A DNA stretch of 64,000 nt from Candidatus Avoscillospira avicola (GTDB lineage Bacteria; Bacillota; Clostridia; Oscillospirales; Oscillospiraceae): NCBI GenBank assembly GCA_018712245.1, contig DVHE01000043.1, forward strand, positions 31,220 to 95,219. The letters run 5' to 3'. The position numbers and the translations under genes were made by a program. This document shows, one piece after another, positions 26,441 through 35,710 of the stretch. The notes under the pieces are model-generated. The model did no database searches, had not been told where the DNA came from, and was given only the letters and a program-made list of their open reading frames with translations. Numbering within the stretch: position 1 is the stretch's first letter; every line of letters begins with the position of its first letter.

Positions 26441-27552
26441 TCTATTTTGACAACGCGGCCACTACCATGCCGAAACCGGAGGCAGTCTATCAGGCGGTGG
26501 ATCGCACCATCCGCACCTGTGCCAGTCTGGGCCGCAGCGGCCACCCGGCGGCCCAGCGGGCCAGCGCCGTGGCCTACGCCTGCCGCGAGGCGGCGGGCCG
26601 GCTCTTTTCCGCCGAGCCGGAGCAGGTGGCTTTCACCACCAGCGCCACCCATGGGCTGAACATCGCCATCAAAACGCTGGTGAAGCCCGGGGACCGGGTG
26701 GTGATCTCCGGCTTTGAACACAACGCGGTGCTTCGCCCCCTCTATGCCCTGGGGGCCGAGATCGTCATCGCCGGGCGGAAGCTCTTCGACCCGGCGGACA
26801 CCCTGGCGGCCTTTGCCGCCGCCATGACGCCCGAGACAAAGGCTGTAGTCTGCACCCACGTCTCCAACGTGTTCGGCTATATCCTGCCCGTTGCGGATGT
26901 GGCAAAGCTCTGCCGCGACCGCGGCGTGCCGCTGATCGTGGACGCGGCACAGTCCGCCGGCGTCCTGGCGGTCTCGCTCCAGGACCTGGGCGCGGCGTTC
27001 ATTGCCATGCCGGGCCACAAGGGCCTCTATGGCCCCCAGGGGACGGGGCTCCTGCTGTGCGGACAGATGCCCAAGCCGCTGATGGAGGGCGGCACCGGCA
27101 GCCAGTCGGAGCTTTGGTCCATGCCGACATTTCTGCCTGATGCCGCCGAGGCCGGTACCCACAATGTGCCGGGCATCGCGGGGCTGCTGGAGGGCATTCG
27201 CTACGTGGAGGGGCGCGGCCTCCGGTCCATTGCCCGACGGGAGTCGGGCCTGATCCGCCGCCTGGCGGCGCGGCTGAAGGACGTCCCGGGACTCCAGGTG
27301 TTTGAAGGACCCGAGGCGGTGCAGAGCGGCGTCCTGTCCATCACTGCCGCGGGGCGGGACTGTGAAACCATGGCCCAGTCCCTGGGTGCTGCGGGGCTCG
27401 CCGTGCGGGCCGGACTCCACTGCGCCCCGGTGGCCCATGAGAGCGCCGGGACGCTCCACAGCGGCACCGTGCGTCTGAGCGTCTCGGATTTCAATACGCC
27501 GGAGGAAGTGGACGCCGCGGCGGATATTTTGCGCAGAATGAACACACCTTGA
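26437..27552 (+). CDS. Cysteine desulfurase / selenocysteine lyase-like class V aminotransferase
   Basis: This PLP enzyme is predicted to move sulfur or selenium from (seleno)cysteine. The 371-aa protein begins IYFDNAATTMPKPEAVYQ. The PLP-contact motif VDAAQSAG and the Schiff-base lysine in MPGHKGLYGPQGTG are visible. Near the end, RAGLHCAPVAH supplies the catalytic-loop cysteine. The start is GTG at 26437 behind GGAGGAGGT, overlapping the DUF3343 stop. No IscU/SufU scaffold is adjacent, so a dedicated role with the DUF3343 partner is likely. Confidence 0.9.
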   Translation: MIYFDNAATTMPKPEAVYQAVDRTIRTCASLGRSGHPAAQRASAVAYACREAAGRLFSAEPEQVAFTTSATHGLNIAIKTLVKPGDRVVISGFEHNAVLRPLYALGAEIVIAGRKLFDPADTLAAFAAAMTPETKAVVCTHVSNVFGYILPVADVAKLCRDRGVPLIVDAAQSAGVLAVSLQDLGAAFIAMPGHKGLYGPQGTGLLLCGQMPKPLMEGGTGSQSELWSMPTFLPDAAEAGTHNVPGIAGLLEGIRYVEGRGLRSIARRESGLIRRLAARLKDVPGLQVFEGPEAVQSGVLSITAAGRDCETMAQSLGAAGLAVRAGLHCAPVAHESAGTLHSGTVRLSVSDFNTPEEVDAAADILRRMNTP

Positions 27553-27571
27553 AATTCTTGGCCATTTCCCC

Positions 27572-27600
27572 TTGCCAACACTGCCATTCTGGGCTATAAT
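27572..27600 (+). promoter_or_regulatory. Promoter of the cdaA operon
   Basis: TTGCCA (27572-27577) and TATAAT (27595-27600) are spaced 17 bp, just before the cdaA start region. Confidence 0.88.
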
Positions 27601-27626
27601 TACAATGATTATTTATCGTTATCAGA

Positions 27627-28511
27627 ATGGCGGTGAGACCATTGAGCGAAATTACGAGCTTCTTCCAAAATGCCGTTTATGCCTTTATGAGCATCAAAAT
27701 CAAAGACATTTTGGACATTTTGATCGTAGCTTTTTTGATATATAAAGTTGTCAGTCTGGTGCGTTCCACCTCCACCGCCCGCGTGGCGCGGGCCATTGTG
27801 GTGCTGCTCCTGGCCACCTGGATCACGGGGCTGTTCCAGATGGAAATGCTCAACTTCGGCCTCAATAAGATCCTGGAACTGGGCGTCATCGCGCTGGTCA
27901 TCATGTTCCAGCCGGAGCTGCGCCGTGCGCTGGAGCGGATGGGCGGCAAGAGCGTCAAGGAGCTTTTGAGCGGCAAATCGCCCCAGGGTGAAATGGAAGA
28001 GGCCATCCTCGCCACCGTTTCCGCCTGCGAGATCATGAGCAAGGAACGGGTGGGCGTCCTTTTGATCTTTGAGCGGGAGACCTCCCTGGAGGACTACTTC
28101 AAGACCGGCACGCTGCTGGATGCCAAAACCTCCGAGCAGCTTCTGCGCAACCTCTTTTTCCCCAAAGCCTCGCTGCACGACGGCGCCGTCATTATCCGGG
28201 GCGGCCGAGTGGCCGCCGCCGGCTGCGTGATGCCCCTTTCGGAAAATCCGCACCTGAGCAGCGACCTGGGCACCCGGCACCGGGCCGGCGTCGGCACCAG
28301 CGAGGTCTCCGACGCGGTGGTGGTCATCGTCTCTGAGGAAACCGGCACCATCTCCGTTGCCGTGGGCGGTATGCTCAAGCGGCACCTGGCGCCGCAGACC
28401 CTGGAGCGGCTGCTGACCACGGAACTCATTCCCAACGAGCAAGAACAAAAGACCCTGATGACACGAATCAAGCAGGGCTTGACAAAGAAGGGACGGTCAG
28501 ATGCAAAATAA
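27627..28511 (+). CDS. cdaA: Diadenylate cyclase CdaA (c-di-AMP synthase)
   Basis: CdaA makes the second messenger c-di-AMP from two ATP and is membrane-bound. The 294-aa protein has three membrane helices in the first 100 residues. A DAC domain follows, with the catalytic motifs DGA (185-187) and RHR (217-219). ATG at 27627 lacks a Shine-Dalgarno site. An in-frame TTG at 27642 has GGTGAG just upstream, so the true protein may be 5 residues shorter. The gene overlaps cdaR by 11 nt. It is expected to set turgor and wall homeostasis. Confidence 0.95.
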   Translation: MAVRPLSEITSFFQNAVYAFMSIKIKDILDILIVAFLIYKVVSLVRSTSTARVARAIVVLLLATWITGLFQMEMLNFGLNKILELGVIALVIMFQPELRRALERMGGKSVKELLSGKSPQGEMEEAILATVSACEIMSKERVGVLLIFERETSLEDYFKTGTLLDAKTSEQLLRNLFFPKASLHDGAVIIRGGRVAAAGCVMPLSENPHLSSDLGTRHRAGVGTSEVSDAVVVIVSEETGTISVAVGGMLKRHLAPQTLERLLTTELIPNEQEQKTLMTRIKQGLTKKGRSDAK

Positions 28512-29775
28512 AAAATGGCTCACGATGCTTCTGGCGCTGGTGATCTCCGTCGTCGTCTGGGTGTATATCGTCACGGTGGAAAACCCGGAGCAGAAAGCCA
28601 CCCTCTATAACATTCCTGTGACGTTCAGCGGCGAGGATATCCTGCGGGAGGACTATTCCCTGATCATCGCCGAGACGAACGTCGAATCCGGCGTGACGCT
28701 GGATTTCCATGGCAAGCTCTCGGAACTCAACAAACTCCGGGAAGACAAAATGGAGCTGGAGGTGACGGTGGACGTCTCCCGGCTGCGGAGCGCCAACGAG
28801 TTCACCTTTTCTTATGATCTCTCCAATGTAACGCTTCCGGCCTCCGTTTCCAGCCAGAGCTTGTCGCTGATCGGGCGGGCGCCCAACAAAATTTCTGTCA
28901 CCCTGGCAAAGCTGGAGACCAAGACCGTGGAGGTCAAGGTGATCACCGACGTGAAGGTGGTGGACGGCTACCTGGCCGAGCGCGCCACGCAGAATTACAG
29001 CGAAATCGTCATCGAAGGCCCGGCGGATGTGATCAACCAGGTGGATTACGCCCAGGTGACCCTGACCCGGGAGAATGTGGATCAGACCATCACCACCAGC
29101 CTTCCCTATACGCTCATTGACTACGACGGCAACGTGGTGGACAGCACAGATATTACCTCCGATGTCACTGAGATTGAAGTGACGCAGCCGGTCTCCATGT
29201 TCAAGGAGGTCCCGTTGGAGATCTTCGCCATCGACGGCGGCGGCGCTACCCAGGATGACATCACATGGGCGATTGAACCCAAGACCATTCGCGTCTCCGG
29301 CGAGGCTTCGGTGCTGGAGACCATCCCGAGCATCCGCTTGTCCAGCGTGGATCTGGGCAGTATGGAGAGCAACAGCGAGACCTTCACGCGGGTCATCAAC
29401 ATCCCCGATGGCTGCACCAATCTCTCCGGTGTGCAGGAAGCCACGGTGACGGTGCAGATCAAGAACAAGGATATCCGCCAGGTGCGTATTCCCAGCACCA
29501 ACTTCCAGTTTATCAACACGCCGGCGGGCATCCAGCCGGAGTCGACTACGACCATGCTCCTGGTGGCGATTCGGGCCAACGAGAGTGACATTGACCTGAT
29601 CAGCGAGGAGAATGTCCGTGTGGTCGCGGATCTCTCATCCTTTACCGCGGCCAATGCCGGGACCACTGTCACCGTGCCGGTGCGCATTTACCTGGATGGG
29701 TTTGAGGACGCCGGTGTCATCCGGGACGATGAATACAGCATCATAGTGGATTTGAACTCAGTCGGAGACAGCTGA
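28501..29775 (+). CDS. cdaR: CdaR (YbbR-domain regulator of CdaA)
   Basis: This 424-aa protein has one N-terminal membrane anchor (residues 5-24, KKWLTMLLALVISVVVWVYI). About four extracytoplasmic YbbR beta-domains follow, each with the recurring VDGYLAERATQNYSE- or SVDLGSM-like strands. In Firmicutes CdaR binds and modulates CdaA. The start lies within the cdaA 3' end (11-nt overlap), so the two are made together. The usual third gene, glmM, is not next; a noncoding gap and yicC follow. Confidence 0.92.
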   Translation: MQNKKWLTMLLALVISVVVWVYIVTVENPEQKATLYNIPVTFSGEDILREDYSLIIAETNVESGVTLDFHGKLSELNKLREDKMELEVTVDVSRLRSANEFTFSYDLSNVTLPASVSSQSLSLIGRAPNKISVTLAKLETKTVEVKVITDVKVVDGYLAERATQNYSEIVIEGPADVINQVDYAQVTLTRENVDQTITTSLPYTLIDYDGNVVDSTDITSDVTEIEVTQPVSMFKEVPLEIFAIDGGGATQDDITWAIEPKTIRVSGEASVLETIPSIRLSSVDLGSMESNSETFTRVINIPDGCTNLSGVQEATVTVQIKNKDIRQVRIPSTNFQFINTPAGIQPESTTTMLLVAIRANESDIDLISEENVRVVADLSSFTAANAGTTVTVPVRIYLDGFEDAGVIRDDEYSIIVDLNSVGDS

Positions 29776-29839
29776 TTTCAAAGAATTGTCGGGCTGTATG
29801 CGGTTCGCCGCGTACAGCCCGCTCATGGAGGGAAGAACG

Positions 29840-30718
29840 TTGATTAAGAGTATGACGGGCTATGGCCGGGCCGTGCGGGCCGACGGGGATCTGGAGATCA
29901 CCGCGGAGATCCGCGCCGTCAACAATCGCTATCTCGACTGCACCGTGAAGCTGCCCAGGCTCTACGGCTACGCGGAAGACCCCATCAAGCAGCGCGTTAA
30001 GGCCCGCGTCAGCCGGGGCAAAGTGGACGTGTTTCTCACCGTCAACCATACCGGCGGTACGGACGTGTCCGTCTCGCTGAACCGTCCGGTGTTGGAGGGA
30101 TACCTGGCGGCCATGAAGGCCATGGCGGCGGAATATGCGGTCCGGGACGACATCTCGGTCTCCAGCCTCTCCCGCCTGCCGGAGGTGTTCCTGGTGGACA
30201 AGCCGGAGGTGGACGAGGAGGCCGTCACCGCTGCGCTGCTGGAGACAGTGGACGGCGCGCTGGAGCAGTTTGACGCCATGCGGGCCACCGAAGGTGCGGC
30301 GCTGGAGGCGGATATCCTCAGCCGCGGGCAGACCATTCTGGAGCGCGTTTCCGAGGTGGAGGCCCGCAGCCCGGAGACAGTGGCCGAATATCGGGCGAGA
30401 CTCCTGGCCAAAATGCGGGAAGTGCTGTCCGGCGCCGCGCTGGACGAGAGCCGCATTCTCACCGAAGCCGCCCTCTATGCCGACAAGGTGGCCGTGGACG
30501 AGGAGACTGTGCGGCTGCGCAGCCACCTCAAGCAGCTCGCCTCCATGGTGCAGGGCGGCGGCCCCATCGGCCGAAAGCTGGACTTCCTGCTCCAGGAAAT
30601 GAACCGGGAGACCAACACCATCGGCTCCAAGTGCGTGGATTTGAATATTTCCGAGATTGTGGTGGAGATGAAAGCGGAACTGGAAAAGATCCGCGAACAA
30701 ATTCAGAACGTCGAGTGA
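29840..30718 (+). CDS. yicC: YicC/YloC family endoribonuclease
   Basis: This 292-aa protein has the conserved N-terminus [10 protein letters not shown] and the C-terminal block [20 protein letters not shown], both family signatures. E. coli YicC and B. subtilis YloC have been described as endoribonucleases. TTG at 29840 is chosen because GGAGGG lies 7 nt upstream and homologues begin [10 protein letters not shown]. The frame is open upstream, but those codons have no ribosome site. It leads the remA-gmk-rpoZ-priA run. Confidence 0.93.
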   Translation: MIKSMTGYGRAVRADGDLEITAEIRAVNNRYLDCTVKLPRLYGYAEDPIKQRVKARVSRGKVDVFLTVNHTGGTDVSVSLNRPVLEGYLAAMKAMAAEYAVRDDISVSSLSRLPEVFLVDKPEVDEEAVTAALLETVDGALEQFDAMRATEGAALEADILSRGQTILERVSEVEARSPETVAEYRARLLAKMREVLSGAALDESRILTEAALYADKVAVDEETVRLRSHLKQLASMVQGGGPIGRKLDFLLQEMNRETNTIGSKCVDLNISEIVVEMKAELEKIREQIQNVE

Positions 30719-30728
30719 GGAGGGCGGT

Positions 30729-31010
30729 ATGCGGCTCATCAATATTGGATTTGGAAACATGGTGTCTTCCAGCCGTCTGCTGGCCATTGTCAGCCCCGAA
30801 TCCGCGCCCATCAAGCGCATCGTCCAGGAGGCGCGGGATCGGAGTATGCTCATTGACGCCACCTACGGCAGAAGGACCAGAGCTGTCATCATCATGGACA
30901 CGGACCACGTGATTCTCTCGGCCATTTTGCCCGAGACCATCGCGGGGCGCGCCTCCGGCAAGAGCGACGGGGGAGAAAGGGAAGAGGCGGAACCATGCGA
31001 GGAAAGCTGA
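30729..31010 (+). CDS. remA: RemA-like DNA-binding regulator (DUF370)
   Basis: RemA proteins are small multimeric DNA-binding activators of biofilm and osmolyte genes in Bacillus. Residues 1 to about 72 ([39 protein letters not shown]) match the family. A charged tail of about 20 residues is extra. ATG at 30729 follows GGAGGGCGGT. The 3' end overlaps gmk by 16 nt. The yicC-remA-gmk-rpoZ order is the usual Firmicute arrangement. Confidence 0.93.
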   Translation: MRLINIGFGNMVSSSRLLAIVSPESAPIKRIVQEARDRSMLIDATYGRRTRAVIIMDTDHVILSAILPETIAGRASGKSDGGEREEAEPCEES

Positions 31011-31591
31011 TCGTGATATCCGGCCCCTCGGGGGTTGGAAAAAGCACCGTGGTCAAAGAGGTCATGGCCCAATGTGAGACGCTCCAATTCTCTGTTTCTG
31101 CCACCACGCGTCCCATGCGTCCCGGCGAGGTGGATGGAAAGAACTACTATTTTGTCAGCCGGGACACCTTCCAGCGGCTCATCGACGAGGATCAGCTGCT
31201 GGAATACGCCGAGTACGTGGGCAATTATTACGGAACGCCGGTGGGGCCGCTGGACGAAGCGCTGGCAGCCGGGCGGGACGTACTGCTGGACATTGAAGTC
31301 CAGGGGGCGCTGCGGGTCAAATCCCGCCGGCCCGACGCAATTTTGATTTTTATGCTGGCCCCGTCCTTTCAGGACATCGAAGCCCGGCTTTACGGCCGGG
31401 GCGACACCGCGCCCGAGTTGATCCTGGGGCGGCTGGAGCGAGCCAGATGGGAATATACCCAGGCCGTCAACTACGACTACCTGGTGGTCAATGACAACGT
31501 GGACAAGGCCGTCTCGGAGATTCTCGCCATTTTGAAGGCGGAAAAGTGTAAGGCCCCGGAACGGTTGCATCTTTTGAAGGAGGACAATTAA
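30995..31591 (+). CDS. gmk: Guanylate kinase
   Basis: This enzyme converts GMP to GDP using ATP. The 198-aa protein has the P-loop GPSGVGKST (10-18) and the GMP-binding stretch [32 protein letters not shown] and the C-terminal [12 protein letters not shown] complete the pattern. The start is inside remA. rpoZ follows after a single base. Confidence 0.97.
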   Translation: MRGKLIVISGPSGVGKSTVVKEVMAQCETLQFSVSATTRPMRPGEVDGKNYYFVSRDTFQRLIDEDQLLEYAEYVGNYYGTPVGPLDEALAAGRDVLLDIEVQGALRVKSRRPDAILIFMLAPSFQDIEARLYGRGDTAPELILGRLERARWEYTQAVNYDYLVVNDNVDKAVSEILAILKAEKCKAPERLHLLKEDN

Positions 31592-31592
31592 A

Positions 31593-31799
31593 ATGCTCTA
31601 CCCCCCCATGTCTGAACTGCTCAAGCACATCGACAGCCGCTATCTGCTGGTGAATGTGGTGGCCCGACGTGCCCGGCAGATTTCCATTGAAGCGGAGCAG
31701 GAGGGCTACGCCCTGGAGGACAAGCCCGTCACGCTGGCCATCCGTGAGGTGGCTGACGGCAAACTCACCGCCACGACCAAGGACGAATATTTGAAGTAA
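31593..31799 (+). CDS. rpoZ: RNA polymerase omega subunit
   Basis: Omega is a 68-aa subunit that stabilises beta-prime in RNA polymerase. The family pattern LLKHIDSRYLLVNVVARRARQI is followed by KPVTLAIREVADGKL. ATG at 31593 comes 1 nt after the gmk stop, with AGGAGG inside the gmk end. gmk-rpoZ-priA is a standard cluster. Confidence 0.95.
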   Translation: MLYPPMSELLKHIDSRYLLVNVVARRARQISIEAEQEGYALEDKPVTLAIREVADGKLTATTKDEYLK

Positions 31800-31826
31800 T
31801 CCGACACAAGCTGGGAGGGAAGGCCT

Positions 31827-34262
31827 TTGATTGCCCAGGTGGCTGTTTCCGCGGCGGTCTATGCCATTGATAAGCCCTACTCCTACCGCATTCCGCCCGC
31901 TCTGACGGTGGAACCCGGGATGCGGGTGTCGCTTCCCTTCGGCCAGGGAAACCGCCTCTGTGAGGGGGTGGTCCTGGCGGTGGAGGCGGGGGACGAGGAA
32001 GGCCTCAAGGCCATTTCTGCCGTGCTGGACAGTGCCCCTGTCCTGTCCCAGCCGTTTCTCCATCTGGCGGCATTTCTGCGGGAGCGGTATTTCTGCACCT
32101 TTTACGACGCGGCCAAGGCCATGCTGCCCGCCGGACTGTGGTTTCAGGTCCGAGAGGAGCTGACGCTGGACGCGGTGCCTGCCGAGGTCCAGTTCCCCAA
32201 GACCCACAGCCGGGCCGGGGAAATTCTCAGTGCTCTGGAGGCAGCCGGTGGCCGGATGGCCATGGCGGAGCTGAAAAGGACTGTGGACCCGGCAGTGGTA
32301 GAGCGGTTTTTGCCGTATCTCCAGAAAAAAGGCTACCTCCACACCAATATCTCCTACGCCCGCCAGGTGCGGGACCGCGTGGAGCAGACGGCCCAACTGG
32401 CCGTCTCCTGGGAGGAGGCCATGGCGTATGCCGCCAGCAAGGGCCGCAGCGCACCGCTGCAAAAGGAGATTTTGACGCTTCTGTCCCAGTTGGACTCCGT
32501 CAGCGTGAAGGAGCTTTGCTACTTTACGGGCGCTTCCATGGCTACGGTCCGGCGGCTGGAGCAGCTGGGGTATCTCCGGCTGGACCTCCGGCCGGTACTG
32601 CCGGAGCCACCGGCGGCTCCGGCGGCGACCGCGCCGCCTCCCGTTCTCAATGCCCAGCAGCAGGCGGCCTTTGACGGCCTTTCCCGTCAGATGCAGGCCG
32701 AAAAGCCCGGCGCGTCGCTTCTCTACGGCGTCACCGGCAGCGGCAAGACCGCCGTTTACCTCCGCCTGATCGCGGCGGCCCTGGAGCAGGGCCGCTCGGC
32801 CATCTATCTGGTGCCGGAGATTGCCCTGACGCCCCAGCTGGTCTCCCGGCTTATGGACCATTTTGGCGCCACCGTGGCGGTTCTCCACAGCGGCCTTCGG
32901 GTCTCAGAGCGGTACGATGCATGGCTTCGGATTCGCCGGGGAGAGGCACGGGTGGTGGTGGGAACGCGCTCAGCGGTTTTCGCACCGGTGGAAAATCTGG
33001 GCATTGTGATTTTGGACGAGGAACAGGAACATTCCTATAAATCGGAAAACACCCCCCGGTATCACGCCCGGGAGGTGGCCCTTTATCGGGGTGCCCGGGA
33101 GGGCGCCCTGGTGCTGCTGGGGTCCGCGACGCCGTCGCTGGAGACGATGTTCCTGGCCCGGCAGGGAAGAATTACCTGCCACCAGCTGACGGAGCGCTTC
33201 AATGGCGGCGCGCTGCCCCAGGTGGAGCTGGTGGATATGAAAGAAGAGCTGCGGCGGGGCAACAATACCTCCATCAGCCTGCCTCTACAGATGGCGCTGG
33301 AGGACGCCATGGCCCAGGGCCGCCAGAGCATTCTGCTCTTGAACCGCCGCGGCGCGGGGCAGTACCGGGTCTGTGTCCAGTGCGGCCAGGTGCCCACCTG
33401 CCCCAGGTGCAGCGTCAGCCTGACATACCACGCCGTCCACCGCCGGATGCTCTGCCACTACTGCGGCCACGCCCAGCCGGTGTTGGAGCGGTGTCCCGTC
33501 TGCGGCGGCGCCATGAAGACCATGGGCACCGGCACCCAAAAGGTGGAGGCGGAGCTGCGGGAGCTGTTTCCTGGGAAAGAAATTCTGCGCATGGACGCCG
33601 ATACGGTGGCCGAAGCCCGCAGCCACGAGGCGCTGCTGAACCGCTTCCGGCGGGAGGAGATTCCCGTCCTGGTGGGGACGCAGATGGTGGCCAAGGGGCT
33701 GGATTTTGAAAATGTCACCCTGGTGGGCGTGGTGGACGCGGACCTTTCGCTGTATGTGAGTCACTATCGGGCGGCTGAGACCACCTTCTCCATGCTGACC
33801 CAGGTGGTGGGACGGGCCGGGCGGGGCCGCTATCCGGGCCGCGCCATCGTCCAGACCATGACGCCGCAGCACACGGTTCTCACCCTGGCGGCCCGGCAGG
33901 ACTACGACCAGTTTTACCAGCTGGAGCTGTCCATCCGGCAGCTGCACGGTCTGCCGCCCTTCCGGGACCTCTACACCATGACCTTTGTCAGCTGGATGGA
34001 GAGCCGGGCGGTGTCCGGCGCGGCCCGCTTCCGGGCCATGGCCGAGGCGGAGGCCGCAGCGCAGCAGATACCGCTGGAGGTGCTGGGGCCGTCCCCGGCG
34101 CCGGTGGTAAAGGTAAATAACGCCTACCGCTACCGCCTGTCGCTCTATACCGCCGGGACCCGCCCCGTCAGGCGGCTGCTGGCTTCCCTGCTGAAGACGT
34201 TTTTGCAGGACAAGGCCAACCGGGGCGTCAGCGCTTATCTGGATATCAATTCTTACGAATAG
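31827..34262 (+). CDS. priA: Primosomal protein N' (PriA helicase)
   Basis: PriA is the replication-restart helicase that reloads the replisome at collapsed forks. The 811-aa protein has an N-terminal DNA-binding part, then Walker A in GVTGSGKTAVYL (near 301) and the DEEQ box (near 397). A cysteine-rich zinc domain (about 515-562, CVQCGQVPTCPRC, CHYCGH, CPVCGG) precedes the C-terminal helicase half with QVVGRAGRG. The start is TTG at 31827 behind GGGAGGG. Confidence 0.97.
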   Translation: MIAQVAVSAAVYAIDKPYSYRIPPALTVEPGMRVSLPFGQGNRLCEGVVLAVEAGDEEGLKAISAVLDSAPVLSQPFLHLAAFLRERYFCTFYDAAKAMLPAGLWFQVREELTLDAVPAEVQFPKTHSRAGEILSALEAAGGRMAMAELKRTVDPAVVERFLPYLQKKGYLHTNISYARQVRDRVEQTAQLAVSWEEAMAYAASKGRSAPLQKEILTLLSQLDSVSVKELCYFTGASMATVRRLEQLGYLRLDLRPVLPEPPAAPAATAPPPVLNAQQQAAFDGLSRQMQAEKPGASLLYGVTGSGKTAVYLRLIAAALEQGRSAIYLVPEIALTPQLVSRLMDHFGATVAVLHSGLRVSERYDAWLRIRRGEARVVVGTRSAVFAPVENLGIVILDEEQEHSYKSENTPRYHAREVALYRGAREGALVLLGSATPSLETMFLARQGRITCHQLTERFNGGALPQVELVDMKEELRRGNNTSISLPLQMALEDAMAQGRQSILLLNRRGAGQYRVCVQCGQVPTCPRCSVSLTYHAVHRRMLCHYCGHAQPVLERCPVCGGAMKTMGTGTQKVEAELRELFPGKEILRMDADTVAEARSHEALLNRFRREEIPVLVGTQMVAKGLDFENVTLVGVVDADLSLYVSHYRAAETTFSMLTQVVGRAGRGRYPGRAIVQTMTPQHTVLTLAARQDYDQFYQLELSIRQLHGLPPFRDLYTMTFVSWMESRAVSGAARFRAMAEAEAAAQQIPLEVLGPSPAPVVKVNNAYRYRLSLYTAGTRPVRRLLASLLKTFLQDKANRGVSAYLDINSYE

Positions 34263-34273
34263 AGGGATCTATC

Positions 34274-34774
34274 ATGGCACTTAGAAATATCGTCACCGTA
34301 GGCGACAGCGTTCTGACCAAGGTCAGCCGTCCTGTGACTAAATTTGACCGCCGCCTCCATCAGCTGCTGGACGACATGACCGAGACGCTGGAGGACGCCG
34401 GCGGCGTGGGCCTGGCCGCGCCCCAGGTGGGGGTTTTGCGGCGGGCCGTGGTGGTGGACACGGGGGAAGACGGCATCCTCGAACTGGTGAACCCGGAGAT
34501 CATCGCCCAGAGCGGAGAACAGACCGGCCTGGAGGGCTGCCTGAGCGTGCCGGGGGAATACGGCATCGTCACCCGGCCCAATGAGGTGACGGTCCGCGCC
34601 CAGGACCGCGACGGCAACTGGTTCGAGGCGGAAGGCGAAGGGCTGATTGCCCGGTGCTTCTGCCATGAGCTGGCGCATCTGGAGGGGCAGCTCTACACCG
34701 CCGTGGCGGAGCGGATGCTCACCAAGGAGGAACTCCAGGCCATGGCAGAGCAGCAAGAGGAGGAAACGCCGTGA
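34274..34774 (+). CDS. def: Peptide deformylase
   Basis: This enzyme removes the N-formyl group from nascent proteins. The 166-aa metalloenzyme has all three motifs: GVGLAAPQVG (motif 1), EGCLSVPG (motif 2, metal Cys) and CHELAHLEG (motif 3, HExxH). ATG at 34274 follows the priA stop by 11 nt. It overlaps fmt by 4 nt, so formylation and deformylation genes are coupled as in most bacteria. Confidence 0.97.
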   Translation: MALRNIVTVGDSVLTKVSRPVTKFDRRLHQLLDDMTETLEDAGGVGLAAPQVGVLRRAVVVDTGEDGILELVNPEIIAQSGEQTGLEGCLSVPGEYGIVTRPNEVTVRAQDRDGNWFEAEGEGLIARCFCHELAHLEGQLYTAVAERMLTKEELQAMAEQQEEETP

Positions 34775-35691
34775 GATTGGTGTTTATGGGTACGCCCGAG
34801 ATCGCTAAAACCTGTCTGGAGGCCATCTACCAGGCGGGCCACGAGATCGTGGGCGTCTATACCAAGGTGGATACCCCCAAAAACCGGGGCATGAAGCTCA
34901 CGGTCTCGCCGGTGAAGGCCTTTGCTATGGAAAAGGGCCTTCCGGTGTTCCAGCCGAAAAATTTCAAGGACCCGGAGACCGTGGAAGCGCTGCGGTCCCT
35001 GCGGCCGACCCTGATCGTGGTGGTGGCCTACGGGCGGATCCTGCCCCAGTCGGTGCTGGATGTGCCGGAAAAAGGCGCCATCAATATGCATGCCAGCATT
35101 CTGCCGGAGCTGCGGGGTGCGGGCCCAATCCAGTGGTCCATCCTCCAGCACATGAAGGAGACCGGCGTCACGGCCATGTATCTGAGCGCCGGGATGGACG
35201 AAGGCGATATCATCGAAATCCGCCGGACGCCCATCGACCCGATGGAGACCGGCGCGGAGCTGATGGAGCGCATCGGCCAGATCGCCGCCGGCCTGGCGGT
35301 GGACACCATCGCATCCATCGAAGCCGGCACGGCCACCCGCACGCCCCAGGATCACACCCGGGCCACTTACGCGCCCATGCTCTCCAAGGACATGAGCCCC
35401 ATCGACTGGACCCAGCCGGTGCGCTACGTCATCGACCAGGTCCGCGGCCTCATTCCCTGGCCGGTGGCCACGGCGGAGCTGGGCGGCGTGCCCTTTAAAA
35501 TCTTCCGGGTGGAGGACACCGGGAAGACCACGGACCGCGCCCCCGGTACTATCCTGGCCCTGACCAAGCAAGGGCTGGAGGTGGCCTGCGGCCAGGGCGG
35601 CGTGGCCCTGGTGCGGGAGCTGCAAGCCCAGGGCGGCAAACGGATGCCCGCCCCGGACTATTTCCGCGGCCATCCCATCCAAATCGACTGA
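34771..35691 (+). CDS. fmt: Methionyl-tRNA formyltransferase
   Basis: This enzyme formylates initiator Met-tRNA with 10-formyl-THF. The 306-aa protein begins RLVFMGTPEIA. It carries the catalytic HASILPELRGAGPIQW block and the AGMDEGDII region, and the C-terminal tRNA-binding domain starts near residue 205. The start is GTG at 34771 overlapping the def stop. rsmB follows 19 nt on, with CCAGGAGG just before its ATG. Confidence 0.97.
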   Translation: MRLVFMGTPEIAKTCLEAIYQAGHEIVGVYTKVDTPKNRGMKLTVSPVKAFAMEKGLPVFQPKNFKDPETVEALRSLRPTLIVVVAYGRILPQSVLDVPEKGAINMHASILPELRGAGPIQWSILQHMKETGVTAMYLSAGMDEGDIIEIRRTPIDPMETGAELMERIGQIAAGLAVDTIASIEAGTATRTPQDHTRATYAPMLSKDMSPIDWTQPVRYVIDQVRGLIPWPVATAELGGVPFKIFRVEDTGKTTDRAPGTILALTKQGLEVACGQGGVALVRELQAQGGKRMPAPDYFRGHPIQID

Positions 35692-35710
35692 TTTATTCCC
35701 AGGAGGCACT

